From: Bacteroidia bacterium
GTDB taxonomy: Bacteria; Bacteroidota; Bacteroidia; AKYH767-A; OLB10
NCBI GenBank assembly: GCA_025450095.1
Contig: JANWID010000368.1
Coordinates: 1 to 8,446 of the forward strand
DNA: 8,446 bases
Direction: 5' to 3'
Shown: one piece after another, positions 1-8,135 of the stretch
Position numbering within the stretch: the first letter of the stretch is position 1
How the letters are laid out: the number at the start of each line of letters is the position of its first letter
Translations under genes and position numbers: made by a program
Notes under the pieces: generated by a model
Databases searched by the model: none
What the model was told of the DNA's origin: nothing
What the model saw: the letters and a program-made list of their open reading frames with translations, nothing else

Positions 1-210
1 ATTGTAGCTGTTGAAGACGAAACAGAAAAAAAAGATGACGATGAATCGGATACTTCCGAAGATACAGAAACAGCCGTAGTAGAAAGCTCGGACGATACTG
101 CAGAAAAACCAGCTAAAAAACCAGCAGCCAAAAAGAAAACAGTTACGGCCGCAGATAAGAAAACAGCTGCCGGTACAACTAAAAGCCGCAGCAAAAAGGA
201 GTCAAAATAA
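1..210 (+). CDS. 3' end of an unidentified protein with acidic then Lys/Ala-rich C-terminal tail (partial)
   Basis: Frame 1 is open from the first base to a TAA at 208-210, giving the last 69 residues of a protein that starts outside the window. The visible part is low complexity. The first half is rich in Asp, Glu, Ser and Thr; the second half is rich in Lys, Ala and Thr, with AEKPAKKPAAKKK and ending SRSKKESK. No folded domain can be seen. Such tails are typically disordered, and basic Lys/Ala tails often contact nucleic acid. In Bacteroidota they occur on topoisomerases, ribosomal proteins and histone H1-like proteins, among others, so the identity cannot be settled here. The regular codon pattern, the clean stop and the close spacing to the next gene support a real coding end. 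The two genes are probably co-transcribed, which is inference from spacing only. Confidence 0.75.
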   Translation: MVAVEDETEKKDDDESDTSEDTETAVVESSDDTAEKPAKKPAAKKKTVTAADKKTAAGTTKSRSKKESK

Positions 211-222
211 AATTTCATTTCA

Positions 223-1953
223 ATGATACTTTCCGGTTCTCCATCACTTCAAACACCCAATCAACGCCATTTCTTACCTAAAACACTTACAGTCGACAGT
301 TGGGAATCCTTAAAAGGATATTTCGATGACTTGTTGCACCGTGATATAGCAGGTGCTGAGTCGCTGCAACAATGGCTGACAGATAAAAGCGAGCTGGAAT
401 CTGCAATCCAGGAGGATGTTGCCTGGCGTTATATCCGCATGAGTTGTGATACAGCCAATAAGGATTATTCCAGTGCGTTCAACTATTTTGTTTCTGAAAT
501 TGAACCCAGGATTGCGCCTTATTCCAATGCACTGAATAAAAAACTTCTCGACAATCCATTCCTGGAACAACTATCGGATCCCAGGATGGAAATTATGATC
601 CGCAGTATCCGTAAGCAGGTGGAAATTTTCAGGGAAATAAATATCCCGCTTTTCGCTGAATTGCAGCAAAAGGAACAACACTATGCCACAATAGCAGGAG
701 CCATGACCATTGAAGTTGATGGAAAAGAAATTACACTTCAGCAAGCGTCAAACTTTCTTAAGAGCAACAACCGGGATGTCCGCAAAGATGTTTTCAATAA
801 AATTGTCAACAGGAGACTTGCTGACCGTGAATCATTAGATACTTTATTCGATGAACTGATCGTACTGCGAAACCAGATAGCCCTGAATGCTGGATTTGAA
901 AACTACCGTGACTATATGTTCGCTTCACTGGGTCGTTTTGATTACACTCCCCAGGATTGTTTTGATTTTCATAATGCGATAGCCGAAGAAATTGTTCCAC
1001 TTACCAATGCCATCCTTGAGAAACGAAAAATCGCTCTGGGTTATGATAAATTAATGCCATGGGATCTGGATGTAGATGTTTCAGGAAGCCCCGCATTGAT
1101 ACCATTTACAGGAAGTGATGAAATCATGCAAAAGACTATAGCCTGCTTTTCTGCAATTCATCCTCTTTTGGGTACCTGCATGGAAACACTTCGCAGCCTG
1201 AAGCATGTTGACCTGGAATCGAGAAAGGGTAAAGCCCCGGGAGGATTTAATTACCCACTCTATGAAACAGGAGTGCCATTCATTTTCATGAATTCTACCA
1301 ACTCCCTTCGTGACCTGGTCACTATTGTTCATGAAGGTGGTCATGCTGCACATTCCATTTTTACAAAAGACCTGGAATATGTAGAATTCCGGAGTACACC
1401 ATCGGAAGTTGCGGAACTGGCATCTATGAGCATGGAGCTGATTTCAATGGAGCATTGGGACGTTTATTTCCAGGATCAACAGGAACTAAAACGTGCAAGG
1501 ATTCAACACCTGGAAAAGTTAATTGAATCAATACCCTGGATTGCAGCCATCGATAAATTCCAGCACTGGATATATACTAATCCCGGCCATACACACCAGG
1601 ATCGCAAAGAAGCATGGATAGCGATTCACAGCGAATTCTCTGCACCCGTTACTGACTGGAGTGAAACCAATGAAGCATTTAATTATGCATGGCAAAAGCA
1701 GCTTCATCTTTACCAGGTTCCTTTTTACTATATCGAATACGGAATGGCACAGCTTGGGGCAATTGCCATATGGAGAAATTATCAGTCCGATCATGACCGC
1801 ACCCTGCAACAATATTTCAATGCCCTTCGACTGGGATATACTGCACCCATCGGGAAAATATATGAAACTGCAGGAATCCGGTTTGATTTCTCACGGAAAT
1901 ACGTCCAGGAATTAAGCAGATTTTTATCGGAAGAACTTTCGAAATTATCCTGA
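223..1953 (+). CDS. M3 family oligoendopeptidase (PepF-like zinc metallopeptidase)
   Basis: This 576-residue protein is a cytosolic zinc peptidase of family M3 (thimet oligopeptidase / oligoendopeptidase F group), which cleaves short peptides and probably serves peptide turnover. The zinc motif HEGGH is at residues 370-374: His370 and His374 bind zinc and Glu371 is the catalytic base. Glu398 in SEVAEL is the expected third ligand. The conserved C-terminal substrate region with several tyrosines (FYYIEYGMAQLG) lies at about 501-512. Length, start and the stretch KAPGGFNYPLYE before the active site all fit Bacteroidota members I recall, so it looks intact. No signal peptide is visible. ATG 223 is the first start after the upstream stop, in the same frame and 12 bases away. 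AAGGAG at 196-201 is too far off to be a normal ribosome site. Family assignment is firm; the natural substrate is unknown. Confidence 0.95.
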   Translation: MILSGSPSLQTPNQRHFLPKTLTVDSWESLKGYFDDLLHRDIAGAESLQQWLTDKSELESAIQEDVAWRYIRMSCDTANKDYSSAFNYFVSEIEPRIAPYSNALNKKLLDNPFLEQLSDPRMEIMIRSIRKQVEIFREINIPLFAELQQKEQHYATIAGAMTIEVDGKEITLQQASNFLKSNNRDVRKDVFNKIVNRRLADRESLDTLFDELIVLRNQIALNAGFENYRDYMFASLGRFDYTPQDCFDFHNAIAEEIVPLTNAILEKRKIALGYDKLMPWDLDVDVSGSPALIPFTGSDEIMQKTIACFSAIHPLLGTCMETLRSLKHVDLESRKGKAPGGFNYPLYETGVPFIFMNSTNSLRDLVTIVHEGGHAAHSIFTKDLEYVEFRSTPSEVAELASMSMELISMEHWDVYFQDQQELKRARIQHLEKLIESIPWIAAIDKFQHWIYTNPGHTHQDRKEAWIAIHSEFSAPVTDWSETNEAFNYAWQKQLHLYQVPFYYIEYGMAQLGAIAIWRNYQSDHDRTLQQYFNALRLGYTAPIGKIYETAGIRFDFSRKYVQELSRFLSEELSKLS

Positions 1954-2136
1954 TTTTGTAACTTTTAAGGGCTAATTTCGATTAATAATCCCGGTGGGGT
2001 ATGCCCGGTAACATTGCTTCACCACGCTCTTTTAATTATCATATATCTGACTGAAAGCCAGCTTATTTATAATTAAGAGTCTTTCCTTTCAAAGTAATGT
2101 GCCCAGATGTGGCAAAGCCGGTTTTAGTATACAGAA
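1954..2136. other. Intergenic spacer upstream of the hybrid kinase
   Basis: This 183-base AT-leaning gap is the longest non-coding stretch in the window and must hold any promoter or leader belonging to the kinase. Partial matches to the Bacteroidota -7 element (TAnnTTTG) occur at 1959-1966, 1973-1980 and 2042-2049, and a TATAAT lies at 2068-2073. None is paired with a -33 TTTG at the usual distance of about 19 bases, so I do not call a promoter. A short GGG-TATG-CCC inverted repeat near 1996-2005 has no following T-run and is not a convincing terminator for the peptidase gene. An in-frame TAG at 2125-2127 shows that the kinase cannot start upstream of ATG 2137. Confidence 0.6.
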
Positions 2137-5100
2137 ATGAAACCGTTGCGGGTAATTAATAAACAGCCACTGACGTCGGGATACGAAGAGAATTATTACC
2201 GGGTAATTTTCACTCTTTTCGGGCTGGCTTATGTTTTCACATACTATTACAGCAATACAGGCAGCGCCCCGTTAAAAGAATTCCTGGTTCCAAGGAATAT
2301 TTTCGCCATCCTCCCCTTTTGCATCGCTGCATCAACATATATATTCCGTTGGTGCCGGGAACATATCCAGGATATCGGTAGTGGATTTTTTTTATTAAGT
2401 ACGCTTCACCTTGCAGGATTCCTCGCGATAAACGGATTTGATACAAATTATGAAATTGGCATCATTACCGTAGTATTGATTTCCAACCTGCATTTTAACA
2501 AAGTACTTTACATTGTTCTGTATAATGTAGTCGTGCTTACCACACTGGAATTTATTTTCATTACCGGTTCGCCTGCAGCTAATTTCCAGCCCGTTTTATT
2601 TTTTGCATTCCTGCTTACTGTAATGGTATTGTGTATTTTTTTTCAGCTATATCGAATCCGGTATCATTCACGACAGGAGACGAACGAGCAAATCAAAACC
2701 GGTCTTGTTACTGAAAATCCCGATGCCTGGATAATTTTTGAAACCCCCGGCCTGATAGTTATTGACGCAGGCCAGGCTGCAATGGATTTGTTTCATATTG
2801 AAAATAGTTTATCATTAAAACAAGTAACTCTTCATAATCTGGTTGCTACCGGAAGCGATATTGAACCAAATGCAATCATCTCTAATATTCTCTCCGGAAA
2901 AGTTACCGGGCTTGAAATACAATGCAGGAAAGTTAATGGAGAATTATTCTGGGCAGATATTTCAGCATTCCGGATCCCCGGAACTCATAATCATGTTTAT
3001 TGCAGGTTCCTGGATATTTCAAAAAACCGTCAAACGGAAGAAGACGCAACTGAAAACGCACTTCGATACCGGCGATACCTGGAATCCATAACAGAAGGCC
3101 TCATTGTAAGCGGCGCTGAAGGTAAAATTCGCCTGGTAAACCGTGCCGCACTGAACCTGCTACAGCATGATACAGATGTTTCTTACACTGGTAAAAAAGT
3201 AACAACTTTATTTGATCCTGAAACTGCTGACAGACTGCAAAAGATTTTAAAACAACTGACAGGTAAAAATTTCGATGCATATGCTCAGGAGGAAAACTTC
3301 AATGATGCTTCCGGTATTCTGAATATTTCCGTTAAAAGCATCCGGGATATAATTGACAATGCACCCGAATTTATCATCAGGATATCCATGATACCTGATG
3401 AACCTGTAAGCTCTGAAAAACATGAACCGGAGATTGTCCGGTTTCATCCGGAAACAGGATTTAATGAAAGCCTGGTGCTTTCAACACCACTGCCTGTAAT
3501 TTTACTTTCCAGGAACGGGCAAACAAGTGCTGTAAACGATGGATTCAATCAGCTTGTTGGTTATGATGATGAAGATCTTTCACGACTGAATTTTGAAAAC
3601 CTCGTTCATCCCGGCGATATTATCACATACCGCAGCACAATTTCTTCATTGCGTTTGGGTGGAAGTCCCGGAACAATCACATTACGGTTAATTCATAAAA
3701 ACGGAAAAACGGTTATTGCACAATGTAACTGCATTTTGTTTGAAGCTTTACCGGGTACCGAACGGTATTTAATTATACTGAACGACCTTACTCATTACAG
3801 GAATACAGAAGCTGCTTTACAGGAGGCAGGCTCTAACGTTACCGCTGTCATTGAAAATACGGATGCGCCGATTTTTTCAGTGGATTTCAATCACAGGATC
3901 ACTGTGATGAATACAGCTTTTATCCACGAAACAGAAAAACGTACCGGCAGAATTCCGGAAAAAGGAGATGATTACCGGCATTTCCTTGAAGATAAGGGCC
4001 GGGCATCGTGGGAAAGCGTGCTGCACAAAGTAATGAAAGGTAATAAGGCTGTATTTGATGAAACAGTTGATTACCCGGGAGGAGATACCGACTTTTTTGA
4101 AGTTTCTTATTTCCCCATTTCAACTCCTGATCATCTTGTGATCGGAGCATCCATTATGTCGCGTAAGGTTACGGAACGCATCCGGATTTCCAAAGAATTG
4201 CTGCGTGCAAAAGAAACAGCAGAACAGGCGACACGTGCAAAATCAGATTTCCTGGCGACTATGAGCCATGAAATACGAACACCACTCAACGGACTCCTGG
4301 GTATGACAGATCTGCTTAGTGCAACTGCGCTGAGTGAAAATCAGCATGAATATCTTGACGCCATCAAGTTAAGCGGGGAAACTTTGCTCGCAGTAATTAA
4401 TGATATCCTCGATTATTCACGGATAGAATCAGGCAAAATGGAGCTTGATAACAAACCATTTGAGCTGGCTACGTGTATCCGGGAAACGTTCGATATTCTG
4501 AAATTTAAAGTCCGTGAAAAAGGTAACAGGCTGGATTTTCGTGTCGCCAAAAATGTTCCACTGTCTGTCAGTGGAGATAAGGCACGACTTCGTCAGATCC
4601 TGGTAAACCTGGTAGGAAATGCTATAAAATTCACTGACAGCGGCAGCATTGATGTTGATGTAAAACTTATCGGTGAAAGTAATTCTTCATATGAAATTGA
4701 ATTCGCCGTCAGGGATACCGGTATTGGAATGACTCCACAGCAACAACAACGACTGTTCCGTTCATTCACCCAGGCCGACAGTTCCACCTATGGTAAATTC
4801 GGCGGATCGGGATTGGGATTAACCATTAGTCAACGACTCACTGAACTCATGCAAGGCACCATTCGCGTGGAGAGTGAAGCCGGGAAAGGTTCTGTTTTTT
4901 ATTTTACCATTCATACCGGGAAAGTGTCAGAAGCTACACATCCTGTTGCACCGGTTGTTACAGTACGATCCGGGAAAGAAACTAAAATTACAGGTTCAAA
5001 TATTCCTGTTGAAATTCTTATTGCCGAGGATAATGAAATTAACCGTATCCTGGCAAGAAAGCAATTTCAAAAATTGGGATATGAACCTGTTATAGTAAAC

Positions 5101-5751
5101 AATGGAAAAGAAGCTGTGGAAATGGCGGCAAAAAGAAAGTTCGATATTATTTTTATGGATATCCAGATGCCAGTGATGAATGGATTTGAAGCCACTGAAG
5201 CAATTATTGCAGCTAACAGTTTTCCATCTAAACCGGTAATTGTTGCAATGACTGCAATGGTTATGGAAGGTGACCGTGAAAAATGTCTGAATGCCGGAAT
5301 GAATGATTATATCGCGAAGCCTGTTACTGTGGATCTGATCCGGAATGTGATCGAACAATGGAACCGTCCTGTAAAAGAAAATGGCAGTCCGCATATCAAA
5401 CCTTCAGTTAACGGCCTGATCGATTCAGTAATAACCGAACGCTTAAAAGTAATGGGCGACGATGACCCGGGATTTTATCGTAACCTCATTCGATTATATA
5501 TACGACAGTCAGAAGAAACTATTGAGGAAATATACAGGTACGCTAAATCAAAAGATTTTGAGAATGCGGGGAAGGCCGCACATAAGCTGAAGGGATCAAG
5601 TCTGAATCTGGGTGCACGACAAATTGCTGAACAATGCAGCAGGATCGAATATGCCTGTTTAAACCTGGATAAAAAAGAGCTGGATAAAGGGGTTAAGGAT
5701 TTAAGAGGTGTATATGATAAAACGCTCGAGTTGTTCAGAAAGGAAGTATGA
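2137..5751 (+). CDS. Membrane hybrid sensor histidine kinase: 6 TM, 4 PAS-like, HisKA-HATPase, receiver, HPt
   Basis: This 1204-residue hybrid kinase has an ArcB/BarA-like order of catalytic modules. Residues about 21-173 hold roughly six hydrophobic helices with short loops and no large periplasmic domain. PAS-like modules follow at about 190-300, 308-420, 442-555 and 563-680. A helical linker leads to the H-box SHEIRTPLNG with phosphoacceptor His711. The ATPase domain shows the N-box (Asn824, Asn828), G1 DTGIGM (860-865), a conserved Phe877 and G2 GGSGLGL (889-895). The receiver (about 958-1076) has Glu964/Asp965, phosphoacceptor Asp1008, Thr1039 and Lys1061. The HPt domain (about 1093-1200) has His1149 in AAHKLKGSS. 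All key residues are present, so a full His711-Asp1008-His1149 relay is expected, ending on an external receiver that is not in this window. The signal is unknown; four PAS modules suggest several inputs or a signal-transmission stack. ATG 2137 is fixed by an in-frame TAG nine bases upstream of it. Confidence 0.95.
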   Translation: MKPLRVINKQPLTSGYEENYYRVIFTLFGLAYVFTYYYSNTGSAPLKEFLVPRNIFAILPFCIAASTYIFRWCREHIQDIGSGFFLLSTLHLAGFLAINGFDTNYEIGIITVVLISNLHFNKVLYIVLYNVVVLTTLEFIFITGSPAANFQPVLFFAFLLTVMVLCIFFQLYRIRYHSRQETNEQIKTGLVTENPDAWIIFETPGLIVIDAGQAAMDLFHIENSLSLKQVTLHNLVATGSDIEPNAIISNILSGKVTGLEIQCRKVNGELFWADISAFRIPGTHNHVYCRFLDISKNRQTEEDATENALRYRRYLESITEGLIVSGAEGKIRLVNRAALNLLQHDTDVSYTGKKVTTLFDPETADRLQKILKQLTGKNFDAYAQEENFNDASGILNISVKSIRDIIDNAPEFIIRISMIPDEPVSSEKHEPEIVRFHPETGFNESLVLSTPLPVILLSRNGQTSAVNDGFNQLVGYDDEDLSRLNFENLVHPGDIITYRSTISSLRLGGSPGTITLRLIHKNGKTVIAQCNCILFEALPGTERYLIILNDLTHYRNTEAALQEAGSNVTAVIENTDAPIFSVDFNHRITVMNTAFIHETEKRTGRIPEKGDDYRHFLEDKGRASWESVLHKVMKGNKAVFDETVDYPGGDTDFFEVSYFPISTPDHLVIGASIMSRKVTERIRISKELLRAKETAEQATRAKSDFLATMSHEIRTPLNGLLGMTDLLSATALSENQHEYLDAIKLSGETLLAVINDILDYSRIESGKMELDNKPFELATCIRETFDILKFKVREKGNRLDFRVAKNVPLSVSGDKARLRQILVNLVGNAIKFTDSGSIDVDVKLIGESNSSYEIEFAVRDTGIGMTPQQQQRLFRSFTQADSSTYGKFGGSGLGLTISQRLTELMQGTIRVESEAGKGSVFYFTIHTGKVSEATHPVAPVVTVRSGKETKITGSNIPVEILIAEDNEINRILARKQFQKLGYEPVIVNNGKEAVEMAAKRKFDIIFMDIQMPVMNGFEATEAIIAANSFPSKPVIVAMTAMVMEGDREKCLNAGMNDYIAKPVTVDLIRNVIEQWNRPVKENGSPHIKPSVNGLIDSVITERLKVMGDDDPGFYRNLIRLYIRQSEETIEEIYRYAKSKDFENAGKAAHKLKGSSLNLGARQIAEQCSRIEYACLNLDKKELDKGVKDLRGVYDKTLELFRKEV

Positions 5752-5752
5752 C

Positions 5753-6769
5753 TCAGATGATATTTACTTCAGGTTCTATCTGGATTCCGAATTTCTGACT
5801 CACGGATTGCCTGATTTGCATGGCCAGGTCCCATATTTCATTCCCAGTCGCTTTTCCATAGTTAACCAGAACCAATGCCTGGTTTTTATGTGCACCGGTG
5901 TTTCCTACAATTTTTCCTTTCCAGCCGCATTGTTCAATCAGCCAGCCTGCAGCAACTTTAATATTTCCTGCGGGAGCAGGATAAGAAACTATATCGGGAA
6001 ATGATTTCCGGATTGCTTCAAATGCTAATGCTGATATTTCCGGGTTTTTAAAAAAGCTTCCGGCATTTCCGATCATTTGTGGGTCGGGCAATTTGCTTCT
6101 CCTGATATTACACACTGCAATGCTCACAGCTTTAACATCAGGATTTACCACTCCCATATTTTTCAATTCCTGTCCGATAGCACCATAGGAAAGCTTCAGC
6201 TCAGGCTTTTTTTTCAGTTTCAGCTCGACTCCGGTAATGATCATTTTGTTTTTCAAAGATCTTTTGAAAATACTGTCGCGATAACCAAAAGCGCATGACT
6301 GATGATCATAAACAGAAATTTCACCGGTATTGATATCAACCGCGGTTAGTGAATGAAAATTGTCTTTAAGTTCCACTCCATAGGCCCCGATATTTTGAAT
6401 GGGAGCAGCACCTGCATTTCCTGGAATTAATGAAAGATTTTCGATACCACCCAATCCCTGTTCAACACTCCAGGCAACCAACCGGTGCCAGTTCTCCCCT
6501 GCTCCTGCACGAATGCGAACTTCATCATCATCCTCAGAAATAATTTCTATCCCGGGGATATTATTTTTCAGAACCAGTCCTTCATAATCACGTGTAAATA
6601 AAATGTTACTTCCACCACCCAATACAAGTTTTGGAGCTTGTCGGAATTCCGGATCAGAAATTAGTTGCTGTAGTGTTTCGGCATTTTCAAATTCAGCAAA
6701 AGCAGCCGCATTTACATCAATACCAAACGTATTATATTTTTTAAGGGAAACCTGGCGAAGGATATTCAT
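5753..6769 (-). CDS. murB: UDP-N-acetylenolpyruvoylglucosamine reductase, type I (MurB)
   Basis: MurB is the cytosolic FAD enzyme that uses NADPH to reduce UDP-GlcNAc-enolpyruvate to UDP-MurNAc, the second committed step of peptidoglycan precursor synthesis. The 338-residue product matches the type I (E. coli-like) length. The FAD-binding GGGSN is at residues 51-55. The signature around 116-131 reads PGNAGAAPIQNIGAYG; the third and fourth positions are often TV in other phyla, so NA is a mild variant of a loop that varies. Arg164 (GYRDS), the proton donor Ser238 (GNAGSFF) and Glu334 (EPEV near the C-terminus) align with E. coli Arg159, Ser229 and Glu325. Tyr195 in LSYG corresponds to Tyr190 of type I enzymes. 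The gene lies 80 bases after rarA and its TGA is one base from the stop of the convergent kinase. It looks complete and functional. Confidence 0.97.
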   Translation of the reverse strand: MNILRQVSLKKYNTFGIDVNAAAFAEFENAETLQQLISDPEFRQAPKLVLGGGSNILFTRDYEGLVLKNNIPGIEIISEDDDEVRIRAGAGENWHRLVAWSVEQGLGGIENLSLIPGNAGAAPIQNIGAYGVELKDNFHSLTAVDINTGEISVYDHQSCAFGYRDSIFKRSLKNKMIITGVELKLKKKPELKLSYGAIGQELKNMGVVNPDVKAVSIAVCNIRRSKLPDPQMIGNAGSFFKNPEISALAFEAIRKSFPDIVSYPAPAGNIKVAAGWLIEQCGWKGKIVGNTGAHKNQALVLVNYGKATGNEIWDLAMQIRQSVSQKFGIQIEPEVNII

Positions 6770-6786
6770 TGCTGATGAAAGTACCG

Positions 6787-6820
6787 CAATTATATAAATT
6801 TAGGTTTGGGTACGGTGAAA
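6787..6820 (-). promoter_or_regulatory. Possible weak Bacteroidota-type promoter for murB
   Basis: Read on the minus strand, TATAATTG (6794-6787) matches the Bacteroidota -7 element TAnnTTTG with one mismatch. TTTC (6820-6817) is one mismatch from the -33 TTTG. They are 22 bases apart, a little above the usual spacing. If used, transcription would begin roughly a dozen bases before the murB ATG. The 80-base rarA-murB spacer is long enough for its own promoter, but AT-rich DNA yields such matches by chance, so this is tentative. Confidence 0.2.
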
Positions 6821-6849
6821 GAGTTTACAGAGTTGTTAACGTTGATTTC

Positions 6850-8115
6850 TTAATAGCGGTATTTATCTTTCCACCGTTGGCGGAGCCAGTTTCGGATCAG
6901 TCTTTCCCGTTCATTATTTCCAGGTACATAAAAACCGGTACCGGAAATGGCGTCGGGCAGGTATTCCTGGGGACTAAAATTATCAGTATAGTCATGTGCA
7001 TACTGGTAACCACTTCCGTAATTCAGCTGCTTCATTAAACGTGTTGGCGCATTGCGCAGATGAAGCGGAACTGGCAGATCACCCGTTTCGCGAACACGGG
7101 CAGACGCGGCACGGATAGCCAGATAAGATGCATTGCTTTTTTCGGATGAAGCCAGATAAATGGCAGTCTGTGCGAGAACAAGATCGCATTCAGGATATCC
7201 AATGACTGAAACCGCCTGGAAACAATTATTAGCAAGAACCAATGCCGTAGGATTTGCATTCCCGATGTCTTCCGATGCAAGGATTACCATTCGTCGTGCA
7301 ATGAATAACGGATCCTCACCCCCTTCAATCATTCGTGCCAGCCAATATACTGCACCATTCGGATCACTGCCCCGCATTGATTTGATAAACGCAGATATAA
7401 TGTCATAATGTTGTTCTCCAGTTTTATCATAAAAAGCTGCCTTCTTCAACACAACATCGCTCACCAGCTTATTTGTTATAACTACTTCGTTTCCCGGAGT
7501 AGAATTCACAACCAGTTCTACTGCATTCAATAGCTTTCGTGCATCCCCACCCGATATCAGTAACAACTGATCGGATTCCTTTACAATTATATTTTTTCCG
7601 GTAAACTGAGTTTCCGCTGCAACAGCTTTTTCAACCAGTTGAAGCAAGTCATCCTTATTGAGTGATTCCAGGACAAAAACCTGGCTCCTCGAAAGCAATG
7701 GTTGAATCACTTCGAATGAAGGATTTTCTGTAGTGGCACCTATCAGGCGAATAGTCCCGCTTTCCACTGCCGACAACAGGGAATCCTGCTGCGATTTTGA
7801 AAACCGGTGAATTTCATCTAGAAATAATACTGCTTGCCCGGATTCTTTTGCTTTTGATATTATTTCACGCACCTCCCTGACACCGGAATTAACCGCTGAA
7901 AGGCTGTAAAAAGGAAGATGGAATTGTGAAGCAAGAATTTTTGCAATAGTGGTTTTACCTGTTCCAGGTGGTCCCCAAAAAATAATAGACGGGAGGTTTC
8001 CACCTTCCACGATCCGGTTCAAAATTTTACCAGTCCCAACCAGGTGTTTCTGCCCGACTACTTCATCGAGTGTAACCGGCCGCAGCCTTTCAGCCAATGG
8101 TACTGATTCCTGCAT
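6850..8115 (-). CDS. rarA: Replication-associated recombination protein A (RarA/MgsA), AAA+ ATPase
   Basis: RarA (MgsA in E. coli, homologous to yeast Mgs1 and human WRNIP1) is a tetrameric AAA+ ATPase of the clamp-loader clade. It acts at stalled or gapped replication forks and binds single-strand DNA ends and SSB. The 421-residue product is full length for the family. It opens with PLAERLRPVTLDEVVGQ. Walker A GPPGTGKT is at residues 48-55, Walker B VLFLDE at 96-101, sensor 1 GATTENPS at 126-133, the arginine finger in LSRS at Arg143, and sensor 2 GDARKLLN at 190-197. The C-terminal part holds the typical helical and tetramerisation region, including SEDIGNANP at about 281-289 and HLRNAPT at about 352-358. 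ATG 8115 fits the family N-terminus. The gene starts 20 bases after the OmpA-like gene ends, which suggests shared transcription although the functions differ. No Shine-Dalgarno sequence precedes it. Confidence 0.97.
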   Translation of the reverse strand: MQESVPLAERLRPVTLDEVVGQKHLVGTGKILNRIVEGGNLPSIIFWGPPGTGKTTIAKILASQFHLPFYSLSAVNSGVREVREIISKAKESGQAVLFLDEIHRFSKSQQDSLLSAVESGTIRLIGATTENPSFEVIQPLLSRSQVFVLESLNKDDLLQLVEKAVAAETQFTGKNIIVKESDQLLLISGGDARKLLNAVELVVNSTPGNEVVITNKLVSDVVLKKAAFYDKTGEQHYDIISAFIKSMRGSDPNGAVYWLARMIEGGEDPLFIARRMVILASEDIGNANPTALVLANNCFQAVSVIGYPECDLVLAQTAIYLASSEKSNASYLAIRAASARVRETGDLPVPLHLRNAPTRLMKQLNYGSGYQYAHDYTDNFSPQEYLPDAISGTGFYVPGNNERERLIRNWLRQRWKDKYRY

Positions 8116-8135
8116 TTTAAAATGATTATAACCGA

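Noticed and set aside
1985..2030. Possible terminator hairpin after the peptidase gene (GGG-TATG-CCC and GGTG...CACC)
   Set aside because: The stems are only three to four pairs and are not followed directly by a T-run.
1959..2080. Promoter-like matches (TAACTTTT, TAATTTCG, TATATCTG, TATAAT) ahead of the kinase
   Set aside because: Each lacks a partner -33 element at acceptable spacing, and AT-rich spacers produce such matches by chance.
4996..5394. A 132-codon open frame on the minus strand opposite the receiver domain of the kinase
   Set aside because: The opposite strand encodes an unmistakable receiver domain with all catalytic residues. The antisense product is His/Asn/Phe-rich without recognisable motifs and fits a shadow frame.
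5725..5735. CTCGAG palindrome near the end of the kinase gene as a terminator or regulatory site
   Set aside because: A six-base palindrome inside coding sequence has no loop and no T-run; it is expected by chance.
6769..7038. A plus-strand open frame of 89 codons spanning the murB-rarA spacer and the end of rarA
   Set aside because: It mostly overlaps the well-conserved rarA C-terminus in antisense and shows no family motif. It reads as a chance frame.
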